Assembly (NCBI GenBank): GCA_022447545.1
Contig: JAKVBI010000024.1
Coordinates: 1 to 64,000 of the forward strand
Reading direction: 5' to 3'
Length of the DNA stretch: 64,000 bases
Source: Myxococcota bacterium
GTDB taxonomy: Bacteria > Myxococcota_A > UBA9160 > SMWR01
The first letter of the stretch is position 1. The number at the start of each line of letters is the position of its first letter. A program made the translations under genes and the position numbers. This document shows, in pieces, positions 46,204 to 55,482 of this stretch. The notes under the pieces are model-generated. The model saw nothing but the letters and a program-made list of their open reading frames with translations, was not told where the DNA came from and searched no databases.

Positions 46204-46583
46204 TCGTTGGAGCTGCGATCGTCGAGTTGATGGTCCATGACTCCCGCTCCTTGAAACGGAAACGAGGGGTCGTTCGTTCGGTAATCCAGCGCGTCCGTAA
46301 TCGTTTCAATCTCTCGGTTGCTGAGGTTGGGGGGCAGGGCACGTGGCAACTGGCGGTGATCGGGTTGGCATGTACTGGTACGGATGCAGTGGGAGTTCGT
46401 CGTCAGCTCGATCGAGCCTTGGAATTCATCGAGGAACTCCATCTTGCCGAAGTTCTGGGATCGGACGTCGAGATCACCGACCTGCCGTACGAGGGAATGG
46501 GACAACCGGGGGACCCCGGCATTGAAGAGGGGAGTGAGGTCCTTGCTGGAGAGGACGGAGACCCTTGGGAACCCGAGACCTAG
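46200..46583 (+). CDS. DUF503 / YlxP-like protein
   Basis: A 127-residue protein beginning [22 protein letters not shown], the hallmark of DUF503 (YlxP), a small family found between infB and rbfA in many bacteria. The function is not established; some evidence in Firmicutes links it with ribosome maturation. The last 35 residues are an acidic tail not seen in shorter relatives. ATG 46200 overlaps the infB stop (ATGA). Cotranscribed with rbfA downstream. Confidence 0.93.
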   Translation: MIVGAAIVELMVHDSRSLKRKRGVVRSVIQRVRNRFNLSVAEVGGQGTWQLAVIGLACTGTDAVGVRRQLDRALEFIEELHLAEVLGSDVEITDLPYEGMGQPGDPGIEEGSEVLAGEDGDPWEPET

Positions 46584-46631
46584 CCGGCCCATTGGCGTTC
46601 ATAGGCGCGAACCCCGGGCGCGAGTGGAGGA

Positions 46632-46994
46632 GTGGTGTCGAGAAGGACCGAGCGTGTGGCTGAGCAGTTACGCGAAGAATTGGCGCGAGTGTTGCGCGAG
46701 GACGTCACGGACCCTCGTGTTGGGTTGGTCACGCTCACACGCGTCGACGTCGCTCCGGACCTGACGCAGGCCCTGGTATTTTGGAGTTCTATGACCACGA
46801 CGGCCGGAGAGGAGTCCACCCAGGAAATTGCCGAGGGTCTTGAGAGCGCAGCCTCTTTCGTCCGGCATCGGCTCGCGCAGGTCCTTCCGCTTCGGCGGGT
46901 GCCAGAGTTGAGGTTTCGATTCGACCCCTCCCTGTCCCTTGGAACGAATACCCTGAAGGTTCTTTCGGAGCTCAGAGATGAAGAGAAGGCGTAG
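46632..46994 (+). CDS. rbfA: 30S ribosome-binding factor A
   Basis: A 120-residue RbfA with the KH-like fold: RTERVAEQLREELARVL, DPRVGLVTLTRVDVAPDL and a late RRVPELRFRFDPS, all typical. It binds 16S rRNA during late 30S assembly. GTG GTG at 46632/46635 behind GGAGG. It overlaps truB by 17 bp. Confidence 0.95.
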   Translation: MVSRRTERVAEQLREELARVLREDVTDPRVGLVTLTRVDVAPDLTQALVFWSSMTTTAGEESTQEIAEGLESAASFVRHRLAQVLPLRRVPELRFRFDPSLSLGTNTLKVLSELRDEEKA

Positions 46995-47946
46995 ACGAGC
47001 CGAGGACGAGGCCCCGGGGCCGGCGGGGTTTCTCGTGGTCGATAAACCGTCGGGCTGGACGTCGCACGATGTGGTGGATGCAGCACGAAGGTGGTTGGGG
47101 ACGCGGCGCGTGGGCCACCTGGGCACCCTGGATCCTCTGGCTACGGGCGTCCTCCCCCTGGCGATTCGCGAGGCCACCAAACTGGTTCCTTTTCTCCAGG
47201 CCGGTGCCAAGTCCTATCGCGGTTCGGTTCGTCTAGGAGAGGAGACGAACACGCTCGATGCGGACGGAGTGGTGATCCACCGTTCGGAGGCGCCCCTGCC
47301 CGATGAGGCAGCCCTTCACACAGCCGCGAAGCGGTTCGTCGGTGAGATCCAACAGGTGCCCCCGATGTTCAGCGCGGTCAAGCGGGATGGGGTTCCGCTA
47401 CACCGGCTGGCTCGAGCGGGGAAAGAAGTCGAGCGACCGCCGAAGACCGTAACCATCGATCGCCTGGAATTGAGCGGATACGAACCTCCCGAGGTCTCGA
47501 TCGAAGTCGACTGCTCGGCAGGAACCTATGTCCGGGCTCTGGCAGCGGATCTGGGCACCGAACTGGGTTGTGGGGGGCATCTGGCGTCTCTCCGCCGCAC
47601 CCTGAGCGGCCCATTTACCGAAGATCAGGCAGTTTCGCCAGAACAGCTGGCCCGAGAGGCGGAGGCCGGAGAGATTGCTCATCGGTTCGTCCACCCGATC
47701 AATGCCCTTGGCTTTCCGGTTTTGAGGCTGAGAAACGAGGAGGTCGGCCAGGTTGCTCATGGTGCTGAGATCGAGGGAGCCCGCTCGCCTGTCGTACCTG
47801 GGACCCTGATCTCTGCGATTCGCCCCGATGGGGCCCTCCTCGCCATCATGGAGATGGCGCCGGGCCGCCGAATTCGCCCCGTGCGAGTCCTCAAGATCCC
47901 AGCCCCCAAGGAGACGTCTCAGCGGCCGCTTGCCCCGCCCAGCTAG
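46978..47946 (+). CDS. truB: tRNA pseudouridine(55) synthase
   Basis: A 322-residue TruB. Catalytic Asp52 in GHLGTLDPLATGVLP, KSYRGSVRLGEETNT, and the second motif GTYVRALAADLG are clear; a PUA-like C-terminal domain follows (about 245-310). It makes pseudouridine at position 55 of tRNAs. A basic start (MKRRRRRAEDE) precedes the first strand. ATG 46978 lies within rbfA. Confidence 0.96.
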   Translation: MKRRRRRAEDEAPGPAGFLVVDKPSGWTSHDVVDAARRWLGTRRVGHLGTLDPLATGVLPLAIREATKLVPFLQAGAKSYRGSVRLGEETNTLDADGVVIHRSEAPLPDEAALHTAAKRFVGEIQQVPPMFSAVKRDGVPLHRLARAGKEVERPPKTVTIDRLELSGYEPPEVSIEVDCSAGTYVRALAADLGTELGCGGHLASLRRTLSGPFTEDQAVSPEQLAREAEAGEIAHRFVHPINALGFPVLRLRNEEVGQVAHGAEIEGARSPVVPGTLISAIRPDGALLAIMEMAPGRRIRPVRVLKIPAPKETSQRPLAPPS

Positions 47947-48186
47947 CTTTGCCACACTCCCGCCCGTCCGCACCCGAGTCGCTTAGAGGCGGTTCAGGGT
48001 CCGGGAGCCCGCGGAAAATGCCAAGCCGGAGAAGGTTCGGTGACGGGCATCGGGTCAGAATCGAAGGGACAGCCGCAGGTAGCGAGTCCCGAGGACCCGG
48101 TAGAGTCCCAGTGGATGCGAAATAGCGGAGCTGGGTAGAGGGCGGGCTGCTCGGTGCGAGATGCGCAGCCTCAGACAGCGCAGGAC

Positions 48187-48201
48187 ACGGGTCAGACCCG
48201 T
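48187..48201 (+). promoter_or_regulatory. hairpin in the rpsO leader
   Basis: ACGGGT (48187-48192) and ACCCGT (48196-48201) form a 6-bp stem with a 3-nt loop, 17 bases before the rpsO TTG and just upstream of GGAG (48207-48210). S15 represses its own translation through leader structures in several bacteria; that this stem is part of such a control is inference. The whole 272-bp truB-rpsO gap is otherwise without a visible gene. Confidence 0.45.
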
Positions 48202-48218
48202 CCAATGGAGAGTTCGAG

Positions 48219-48485
48219 TTGTTATCAAAGGCCGACGTAGAAAAGACCATTGGGTCCCATAAAGCCCACGACAACGACACCGGGTCCACCGAGGTCCAGG
48301 TTGCACTCTTGACCGAGCGCATCAATGGACTTGCTGAGCATTTCAAGACCCACAAAAAAGATCACCACTCTCGCCGAGGCCTGCTGCAGCTCGTGAGCAA
48401 GCGCCGGCGGCTACTCAAGTATTTGAGGAGGACTGAGTCCAATCGATACCAGGCGCTGATAGCGCGCCTGGGTTTGCGGCGCTGA
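48219..48485 (+). CDS. rpsO: 30S ribosomal protein S15
   Basis: An 88-residue S15 with [35 protein letters not shown] and [11 protein letters not shown], the 16S rRNA-binding loop. The start codon is TTG at 48219 with GGAG eight bases before it; a weak start is unusual for a ribosomal protein and would help autoregulation. It follows truB and precedes pnp, the widespread order. Confidence 0.97.
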   Translation: MLSKADVEKTIGSHKAHDNDTGSTEVQVALLTERINGLAEHFKTHKKDHHSRRGLLQLVSKRRRLLKYLRRTESNRYQALIARLGLRR

Positions 48486-48507
48486 TCGCAGGATGCGATT
48501 GGGGCCT

Positions 48508-48523
48508 GCTCGTGTGAACGAGC
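48508..48523 (+). other. GNRA-like hairpin downstream of rpsO
   Basis: GCTCGT (48508-48513) and ACGAGC (48518-48523) enclose a GTGA tetraloop, a stable GNRA-type loop. No T-run follows. It may stabilise the rpsO mRNA 3' end after processing or act in the pnp leader. Confidence 0.5.
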
Positions 48524-48577
48524 GAAACACGACCCTAAATTACACAACAGAGTTGGACGTCGCGGAACTCGCGTCTT

Positions 48578-48637
48578 GAAATGCGGAAGTCCGCCATGTG
48601 CGATGCCATGCATCGCCCATCGCTGATTCCGCATTTC
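48578..48637 (+). promoter_or_regulatory. nested stem-loop in the pnp leader
   Basis: GAAATGCGGAA (48578-48588) is exactly complementary to TTCCGCATTTC (48627-48637); within it GCGATGC (48600-48606) pairs with GCATCGC (48610-48616). The outer stem of 11 bp lies about 118 bases upstream of the pnp ATG. In E. coli an RNase III-cleaved leader hairpin lets PNPase repress its own mRNA; the same plan may work here. Confidence 0.65.
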
Positions 48638-48754
48638 ATCACGGTCTTCGTTTCTCCCCGCGTGTCGGCCAACCCAACCGTCACCGCACTGCCCGGGTGC
48701 GCTCGAACGTTGAGCGCACGCCCGAGCTGAGGTGAGATCAGGAGATCTACGTAC

Positions 48755-50947
48755 ATGCCTTCTTATTGGTTCCAACCCCAGACCGTCTCGATGGAATTTG
48801 GCGGGCGAACCCTGTCGATCGAAACCGGCAAGCTTGCAAAACAGGCGGCTGGTGCAGCCGTTGTGACCTACGGTGAAACGGTCGTACTCGTTACGGCTAC
48901 CAGTGCCAACCCGCGGCCGGGGATCGACTTCTTTCCCTTGACCGTCGACTTTGTCGAAAAGACTTCGGCGGCAGGCAAGATCCCGGGTGGTTTTTTCAAG
49001 CGAGAAGGTCGACTTTCCGATCGCGAGGTTCTGGTCTCGCGTTTCATCGACCGCTCGATTCGTCCGTTGTTCGCCGAAGGCTATCGGGACGAAACTCAGA
49101 TCACGGCGACCGTGTTGTCCGCTGAGCCCACCGCACCGCCGGACATTCCGGCGTTCATCGGGGCTTCTGCGGCGCTCTCAATCTCGGACATTCCATTCAT
49201 TGGCCCGATCGGCGCCGTTCGAATGGGACGTCAGGATGGGGAGTTGATCGTCAATCCGAACCCCGAGGAGGTTTTGGAGAGCGATCTCGATATTGTTGTG
49301 GCCGGTAGCCGCACGGCTTTGGTGATGGTCGAAGGGTCAGCCAAGGTGGTTCCGGAAGCCGAGATCCTCGACACGCTGAAGCAGGCTCACGACCAGATTG
49401 TCGAGGTCATTGGGTTGCAGGAGGAGCTCATCAAGCTGGCCGGAGTGCCCAGTCGGGAGGTGCCGCCGCCGGCTGATCGGTCCGAGTTGGAGGGCGAGGT
49501 TCGCTCGCGTGCGGAGAGCGCGCTTTCCGAAGCGGTACGCATCGAGACCAAGGGCGAGCGGTATTCGGCGATTGCCGAGATCGAGGGAGAGGTGCTCCAG
49601 GGCTTCGTCGATGCCTATCGCAAGGAGCCGGCCCCACTCGACACGCTCGAGGCCATCGAGAGTCGCGAAAAGGGTCTGCGTACTCTCCAATCAGACGTCA
49701 AAGACATTCTGCACGATCTGCGTTCGGACCTCGTTCGCAAGCGAATACTGGATGACGGCACCCGCATCGATGGAAGAGGGGCCGCGGATGTCCGTCCCAT
49801 CGCCTGCGAGGTCCGCCCGGTGCCTCGCCCGCACGGTGTGGCTCTGTTTACGCGGGGTGAGACTCAGGCCATCGTCTACACGACTCTGGGTGGGTCCAGT
49901 GACGAGCAGACCATTGACGGCTTGGTCGAACGGCAGAGCAAGTCCTTCTATCTGCACTACAATTTCCCGCCCTTCTCGGTGGGCGAAGCCCGCATGTTGC
50001 GGGGCCCGGGCCGCAGAGAGGTGGGGCACGGGAATCTCGCCGAGCGCGCCATCCGAGAAGTCCTTCCGGAGGCGGACGACTTCCCCTACACGATTCGGGT
50101 CGTCTCCGAGACTCTGGAATCCAACGGCTCTTCGTCCATGGCCAGCGTCTGTGGCGCGACCCTGTCGCTGATGGATGCGGGGGTTCCTCTCAAGGCCCCC
50201 GTGGCCGGGATCGCCATGGGGCTGATCGAAGATGGGGATCGGGTGGAGATCCTCTCCGATATCCTCGGGGATGAGGATCACCTGGGCGACATGGACTTCA
50301 AGGTGGCTGGAACCCGGGATGGAATCACTGCCCTGCAAATGGACATCAAGATCCAGAGTGTCGACTGGTCGGTGATGGAGCGGGCTCTTGCCCAGGCCAA
50401 TGAGGGACGTCTGCACATCCTGGACCGCATGGCTGAGGAAACCTCCGCGGAATTCGAGGACTTCCAGCCTCGAGCGGAGCTCTCGCGCTACGCCCCGAGA
50501 GTCAAGATGATCACCATCAAGCCCGATCGTATTCGGGACGTCATTGGGCCTGGAGGCAAGGTGATCCGCGCCATCCAGGAGACCACCAATACCAAGCTGG
50601 ACATCGATGACTCGGGCCGAGTCACGATCTTCTCCCCGGATGGGGATGCGCTCGAGCGCGCTGAAGGCATGGTGCAGGAGTTGACCCAGGAGGCTGAACT
50701 CGAACGTGTGTACTTGGGTAAGGTCAAGCGCATTACGGATTTCGGGGCCTTCGTGGAGATCTTCCCCGGAACCGATGGCCTGATCCACATCAGCCACCTG
50801 GCCGAGGGCCGGGTTGATCAGGTGACCGACGTCCTGGAGGAGGGAGACGAGGTTCTCGCCAAGTGCATCGACATCGACCCCTCGGGCCGTATTCGGTTGT
50901 CTCGCAAGGAGGCACTGGCGGACGCCGAGGCCCAGACGAACGCCTGA
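48755..50947 (+). CDS. pnp: polyribonucleotide nucleotidyltransferase (PNPase)
   Basis: A 730-residue PNPase. Two RNase PH domains (first with [17 protein letters not shown], second with GRRAEVGHG-like [14 protein letters not shown] and [12 protein letters not shown]), a helical linker, KH domain ([14 protein letters not shown], about 590-650) and S1 domain ([15 protein letters not shown], about 655-725). It degrades RNA phosphorolytically and is part of the degradosome in many bacteria. ATG at 48755. Confidence 0.97.
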   Translation: MPSYWFQPQTVSMEFGGRTLSIETGKLAKQAAGAAVVTYGETVVLVTATSANPRPGIDFFPLTVDFVEKTSAAGKIPGGFFKREGRLSDREVLVSRFIDRSIRPLFAEGYRDETQITATVLSAEPTAPPDIPAFIGASAALSISDIPFIGPIGAVRMGRQDGELIVNPNPEEVLESDLDIVVAGSRTALVMVEGSAKVVPEAEILDTLKQAHDQIVEVIGLQEELIKLAGVPSREVPPPADRSELEGEVRSRAESALSEAVRIETKGERYSAIAEIEGEVLQGFVDAYRKEPAPLDTLEAIESREKGLRTLQSDVKDILHDLRSDLVRKRILDDGTRIDGRGAADVRPIACEVRPVPRPHGVALFTRGETQAIVYTTLGGSSDEQTIDGLVERQSKSFYLHYNFPPFSVGEARMLRGPGRREVGHGNLAERAIREVLPEADDFPYTIRVVSETLESNGSSSMASVCGATLSLMDAGVPLKAPVAGIAMGLIEDGDRVEILSDILGDEDHLGDMDFKVAGTRDGITALQMDIKIQSVDWSVMERALAQANEGRLHILDRMAEETSAEFEDFQPRAELSRYAPRVKMITIKPDRIRDVIGPGGKVIRAIQETTNTKLDIDDSGRVTIFSPDGDALERAEGMVQELTQEAELERVYLGKVKRITDFGAFVEIFPGTDGLIHISHLAEGRVDQVTDVLEEGDEVLAKCIDIDPSGRIRLSRKEALADAEAQTNA

Positions 50948-50954
50948 GGTAGAT

Positions 50955-51443
50955 ATGTCGACGGCCCGGGTGAAGATTGCTCGACTTCCCGGGAACGCCG
51001 AGCTGCCGCTTCCCTCGCGGGCGACGCCTCGATCGGCAGGCTACGACCTGCATGCTGCCGTGGAGGCACCTGTGCGGCTCGACCCTGGAGAGCGCGTCGC
51101 GATCCCCACGGGTTTTGCGATCGCGCTGCCCGAGGGTTTCGAGGCCCAGATTCGGCCACGCAGCGGTTTGGCGCTGAGGCACGGGATCGTGTTGCCCAAT
51201 GCCCCGGGAACCATCGATTCCGACTTCAGGGGGGAGATTCAGGTCATCCTCGGTAATATCGCGTCGGAGGCCTTCACGGTTTCGCGAGGGGATCGCATTG
51301 CGCAGCTCGTGGTGGCCCGCGTGGCCCCGGCGGAATGGGTCGAGGTCGAGGAACTCGACTCGACCGAGCGGGGCAGTGGGGGGTTTGGATCGACCGGCCT
51401 GAGGGCGGCGAGAACCGAGCCTGGAACGGATGAGGGGAGATGA
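50955..51443 (+). CDS. dut: deoxyuridine 5'-triphosphate nucleotidohydrolase
   Basis: A 162-residue trimeric dUTPase. The five motifs are visible: SAGYDLHA (1), RPRSGLAL (2), [11 protein letters not shown] (3, with the catalytic Asp), RIAQLVV (4) and GSGGFGSTG (5, P-loop-like). It lowers dUTP and provides dUMP. ATG 50955, eight bases after pnp. A 12-residue tail follows motif 5. Confidence 0.96.
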   Translation: MSTARVKIARLPGNAELPLPSRATPRSAGYDLHAAVEAPVRLDPGERVAIPTGFAIALPEGFEAQIRPRSGLALRHGIVLPNAPGTIDSDFRGEIQVILGNIASEAFTVSRGDRIAQLVVARVAPAEWVEVEELDSTERGSGGFGSTGLRAARTEPGTDEGR

Positions 51444-51477
51444 GCAACCGTCGGACCTTCCAGGGCACGGAGTCCTC

Positions 51478-52431
51478 GTGAGCGAAGCACCTCTCCACCC
51501 CCAACCTGCGACTCCCCTGGAGCCGAAACCCAGGCGCCAGGGGGGGGACCTCAGGCCCCGGCTGTTGACGGCGGCGATCCTGATCCCCGCAGTGATCTAT
51601 GTCATCACACAGGGCGGGCTCACCTACCTGGCCGTCGTGGTGATCATCGTCCTGTTGGGGGAATACGAGATCTACGAACTGCTCCGGGAGAAGGGAGCGC
51701 ACCCTGCTGTGGGGCTCGGGATGGTGGCGGGAGCCTTGCTCCCGGTCATCTCCTTCTACGGGAGCGTGAACTGGTCGACGATCATGATCACCGCCGCTCT
51801 TTTGGCAACCATGGTCATGGAGTTGCGCCGCCAGCGCATCAACGAGGCCATGGCGAGTATTTCCGGCACGTTTTTCGGAATCGTCTATGTGGGTTGGCTC
51901 CTTTCTCACGCCGTGGTGCTCCGGAACTTCGATCATTCCGTGATCGATCATTACGGTGCTGGTGCGGCGGCAAGGCTGGGTGTCGAGGCAGGCACGGGCG
52001 CGTTTCTGATGTTGTACACGCTCTTCGTCGTGGTGTTGTGCGATGCGGGCGCTTATTTCGCAGGGCGCGCCTACGGACGCCGGAAACTGGCATCGGCTAT
52101 CAGTCCGGGGAAGACCGTCGAAGGGGCCCTGGGCGGGATTCTGGCCGGCGTGGTGGGGGGGTGTCTCGCCAAGGCAGGGTCGGACGTGTTCTGGCCCCAG
52201 TTCTCTCATCTTCTCGACTGGCAGGCCACCGTGGGTTTCGCTGTGATCCTTGCCATCGTGGGGATCGTCGGAGACCTGACTGAATCTCTTTTGAAACGCG
52301 ATGCCGATGTCAAGGATGCGGGAAGGCTGCTCCCCGGAATGGGGGGAGTGCTCGACCGAATTGATGCCCCTCTTCTCGCCATTCCTGTGATGTACTACCT
52401 CATGCTCTTCTACGTGTACCCGAGGATTTGA
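51478..52431 (+). CDS. cdsA: phosphatidate cytidylyltransferase
   Basis: A 317-residue polytopic enzyme (about eight helices) making CDP-diacylglycerol. The C-terminal signature reads SLLKRDADVKDAGRLLPG followed by MGGVLDRID; the usual His of PGHGG is Met here. CDAGAYFAGRAYGRRKLA and SPGKTVEGALGG are also conserved. I chose GTG 51478 because GGAG lies six bases upstream; ATG 51430, overlapping dut, adds 16 residues. dut-cdsA is not a functional pair. Confidence 0.93.
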   Translation: MSEAPLHPQPATPLEPKPRRQGGDLRPRLLTAAILIPAVIYVITQGGLTYLAVVVIIVLLGEYEIYELLREKGAHPAVGLGMVAGALLPVISFYGSVNWSTIMITAALLATMVMELRRQRINEAMASISGTFFGIVYVGWLLSHAVVLRNFDHSVIDHYGAGAAARLGVEAGTGAFLMLYTLFVVVLCDAGAYFAGRAYGRRKLASAISPGKTVEGALGGILAGVVGGCLAKAGSDVFWPQFSHLLDWQATVGFAVILAIVGIVGDLTESLLKRDADVKDAGRLLPGMGGVLDRIDAPLLAIPVMYYLMLFYVYPRI

Positions 52432-52435
52432 AGCG

Positions 52436-53740
52436 ATGATCGAACGCTATTCGCGACCTGAAATGAAATCGATTTGGACCGATGATGGGAAATATCAGCG
52501 ATGGCTGGAGGTGGAGATCGCTGTCAGTGAAGTCCTGGCCGAGCGTGGCGAGATCCCAGCCGATGCGGCTCGAGCCATCCGCGAACGGGCGTCCGTGGAC
52601 TTGGACCGTGTGGCCGAGATTGAGGCCGAGGTCCGTCACGACGTCATCGCCTTCGTTACCGCGGTCTCCGAAAGTGTTGGGCAACCCGAAGCTCGCTGGC
52701 TCCACTATGGGATGACCTCGAGTGATGTGCTCGACACCGCCCTGGCGCTTCAGATCCGCGATGCAGGGGCCTTGTTGGTTGCGGGTACCGAACGGTTGCG
52801 TCAGGTGTTGCTCGACCGGGCTCGAGAATTTCAATACACGCCCTGCGTGGGGCGAACCCATGGTGTGCACGCGGAACCCACCACATTTGGCCTCAAGCTC
52901 CTGGTGTTCCAGGAGGAGATTCGCCGGGGTGGGCAACGATTGGAGGCAGCCCTGGCCGAGGCCGCGGTCGGGAAGATGTCGGGTGCCGTGGGGACCTTTG
53001 CCCATCTCACCCCGGAGGTTGAAGTGGCCGTCTGCGAGCGGCTTGGGATTGGTTTTGAGCCCGCCGCCACCCAGGTGGTTCAACGAGATCGTCATGCGGC
53101 GTTCATCACCGCCCTGGCTCTCCTGGCATCATCCATGGAGAAGATCTGTGTCGAGTTCAGACACCTGGCTCGAACTGAGGTGCGAGAGGTGGAAGAGGAG
53201 TTTGGTGCGGGGCAGAAGGGGTCGTCTGCCATGCCCCACAAGCGCAATCCGTGGCGCTTCGAAAACGTGACGGGCCTCGCACGCGTGGTTCGGGGGTATG
53301 CGTCAACGGCCCTCGAGAACCTGGCTCTCTGGCATGAACGCGACATCAGCAACAGTTCGGTCGAGCGGATGATTTTTCCCGACGCGACGGTCACCGTCGA
53401 CTTCATGCTGGACCGGTTGGCCCGGCTGGTTGAGACGCTGGTCGTTTTCCCAGACCGGATGCGCGAGAACCTCGAATCGACGAGGGGGCTCGTCTTCAGC
53501 GGTCAGGTTCTGCTCGAACTTACGAGCAAGGGCCTGTCCCGAGAAGAGGCCTACGCTCTGGTTCAGCGGCATGCCATGGACACTTGGGAGCATGGGGGCG
53601 ACTATCGCGACCGCATTCTCTCTGAGTCTCGCATTACCGACGTCCTGGAGAAGGAGGAGATCGAGAGATCCTTCAGCTTGGACGCTGCCCTGAACCATGT
53701 CGATGCGATTTTTGAACGCACACTCGGAGGAAACTCATGA
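52436..53740 (+). CDS. purB: adenylosuccinate lyase
   Basis: A 434-residue lyase of the fumarase/aspartase superfamily, acting twice in purine synthesis (SAICAR to AICAR, adenylosuccinate to AMP). It starts MIERYSRPEMKSIW and has HYGMTSSDVLDTA, GRTHGVHAEPTTFG with the catalytic His, and the flexible loop signature GSSAMPHKRNP. ATG 52436. Its TGA overlaps the purS ATG, showing a purine operon start. Confidence 0.97.
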   Translation: MIERYSRPEMKSIWTDDGKYQRWLEVEIAVSEVLAERGEIPADAARAIRERASVDLDRVAEIEAEVRHDVIAFVTAVSESVGQPEARWLHYGMTSSDVLDTALALQIRDAGALLVAGTERLRQVLLDRAREFQYTPCVGRTHGVHAEPTTFGLKLLVFQEEIRRGGQRLEAALAEAAVGKMSGAVGTFAHLTPEVEVAVCERLGIGFEPAATQVVQRDRHAAFITALALLASSMEKICVEFRHLARTEVREVEEEFGAGQKGSSAMPHKRNPWRFENVTGLARVVRGYASTALENLALWHERDISNSSVERMIFPDATVTVDFMLDRLARLVETLVVFPDRMRENLESTRGLVFSGQVLLELTSKGLSREEAYALVQRHAMDTWEHGGDYRDRILSESRITDVLEKEEIERSFSLDAALNHVDAIFERTLGGNS

Positions 53741-53982
53741 AGGCCCTCGTTCACGTGACTCTCAAGCAGCAGGTTCTGGATCCTCAGGGTAAGGCCATCG
53801 CGCGGGCCTGTGCGTCGCTGGGCTATGAGGCAGTGACTTCGGTGCGGCAGGGGAAGTTGTTCGAGGTCCGTCTGGATGCGGCCGATGAAGTGGCGGCCCG
53901 AAACTTGGCCAATGAGTTGTGCGAGAAGTTGCTTGCAAATACGGTGATCGAGGATTACGAGGTCGTCCGGCTCGATCCCTGA
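53737..53982 (+). CDS. purS: phosphoribosylformylglycinamidine synthase subunit PurS
   Basis: An 81-residue PurS with the family pattern KALVHVTLKQQVLDPQGKAI, VTSVRQGKLFEV and a C-terminal IEDYEV. PurS bridges PurQ and the small PurL in the FGAM synthase complex of B. subtilis type. ATG 53737 overlaps the purB stop. Normally purQ and purL follow at once; here they come 8.5 kb later. Confidence 0.95.
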   Translation: MKALVHVTLKQQVLDPQGKAIARACASLGYEAVTSVRQGKLFEVRLDAADEVAARNLANELCEKLLANTVIEDYEVVRLDP

Positions 53983-54090
53983 CGGTGCATTACAGCCGCG
54001 CTCTCGGACAGGGTCGGTGGGGCGCGCGGCTCCGATCGTTACATCCGTAGACCTGCAGCCAGCAGGGCAGGGGGCGGCATCGGGGATCCC

Positions 54091-55482
54091 ATGGCAGCGC
54101 GCGAATCTGCGGATCCGGGGGGACCCATCTCCTGGTGGGCGACATCCCGTGGTTTCGCCGTGGGCGCTGTTTCGATGTTTGGTCTCGCCCTCGCTGTCCG
54201 GGTGGCTTGGACGACCTTCGTCCAACCGCCCGACGAGGTCGTGTACTCCGACATGGCAGGCTACGTCACACGCGCACAGCAGTGGCTGGCGGGAAGTGCC
54301 GACACGGACTGGAGTTGGGCCGTCTATCCACCGGGCACCCATTGGTGGTATGGGGTCTGGTTGTTTCTTTTGGGCCCCCCATCCCTTGGGCAACTCGGAT
54401 GGATTCAGGCAGTTTCAGGTGCGGCGGTCGTTCCCTTCGCCATGGCGATTGCCCGGAGGGCGATGCCGACACCCTGGGCGTTTCTGCCCGTGGGCTTCAT
54501 CACGGCACTTTGGCCGCCGCAGATCGCCTATTCGGGCTACTTCTCGTCCGAGGTACCCTACTCCCTGTTTCTGATGGCGAGCACCTGGTTGTGGGTTCGG
54601 CTGATTCAAACGGGCCGAGGCGCTCTGGTCACGGGAATCGTTTCGGGTCTGGCATTTTGGGTGCGCCCGCCCATTCTGATGACGGTTCTTCTGGCCTTGG
54701 CTTGGCTCGTCGTTCGACGTCGGCAACTGCCTCAGGTGGGATTTCGGCAAGTCGGACTGCTGTGCGTGGCGCTCATCCTGATCGTGGGCTTTACGGCCGT
54801 TCGCTTCCATGGGCTGACGGGCGAAGTGGGACTGATCAGTGGAAATGGTCGGATCGTCAATTTCTTTGCGTGGACCGACTATGGGCGCATCGAATCCCAC
54901 GATGAGCAGACGAATCTCTTTGCATGGTTTGCGCCTCCTCCGGTTGCGGCTCTGGGCAACACGCGGGTTTTCCGGTTCGAAGGCCGGTCCATCGATGCAT
55001 CGATTCTGGCCAAAGAGCGCAACGATTATCTCGCTCAGAAGAGCTTCGTACACCCCATTGCTCTGCTGCAGAGAAACATTCGTCTCCTGGCGATGGATAA
55101 CGAGGCCTGGCCGGAGTCCGAGCAAGCTTCATCCGGGTTCAGACGAGGGTTGCACCAGACCAGCGGCTGGCTGTTGGTCTGGTTGCTCGGGCCCCTGGCC
55201 CTGGCGGGAGTGTTCATCCTGGGCTGGCGCCGCAATCTCGTGCTCGAGTTGCTCGCTCTTCACTTGGTGACCACTGTCTATGCAGCGGCCGTCTACCTGG
55301 GTGAAATCCGCTACCGGATTCCCTACGACGCGATCCTGGTGATCCTGGCCCTGTATCCACTGATGGTTTTGGCGCGGCGGGTCGAGGATTCTCGTCAGGA
55401 TTCTGGGACCCGTGGGATCGTGTGGGTGGCTTCTGGCTGTGGCTTGTTGTTGATGCTGCTGCCTTGGGGGCAGTGGGGCTAG
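54091..55482 (+). CDS. GT-C-like membrane glycosyltransferase
   Basis: A 463-residue integral membrane protein. The first helix (about 23-42) is followed by a loop with VYSDMAGYVTRA, whose Asp matches the GT39/GT83 first-loop acid, then about ten further helices. YPPGTHWWYG and LGEIRYRIPYD (late loop with Arg/Tyr) recall dolichyl-phosphate-sugar-dependent transferases. Function likely: adding a sugar or aminosugar from a lipid carrier in the periplasm. Its stop overlaps that of the convergent DUF885 gene (shared CTAG, 55479-55482). Confidence 0.75.
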   Translation: MAARESADPGGPISWWATSRGFAVGAVSMFGLALAVRVAWTTFVQPPDEVVYSDMAGYVTRAQQWLAGSADTDWSWAVYPPGTHWWYGVWLFLLGPPSLGQLGWIQAVSGAAVVPFAMAIARRAMPTPWAFLPVGFITALWPPQIAYSGYFSSEVPYSLFLMASTWLWVRLIQTGRGALVTGIVSGLAFWVRPPILMTVLLALAWLVVRRRQLPQVGFRQVGLLCVALILIVGFTAVRFHGLTGEVGLISGNGRIVNFFAWTDYGRIESHDEQTNLFAWFAPPPVAALGNTRVFRFEGRSIDASILAKERNDYLAQKSFVHPIALLQRNIRLLAMDNEAWPESEQASSGFRRGLHQTSGWLLVWLLGPLALAGVFILGWRRNLVLELLALHLVTTVYAAAVYLGEIRYRIPYDAILVILALYPLMVLARRVEDSRQDSGTRGIVWVASGCGLLLMLLPWGQWG

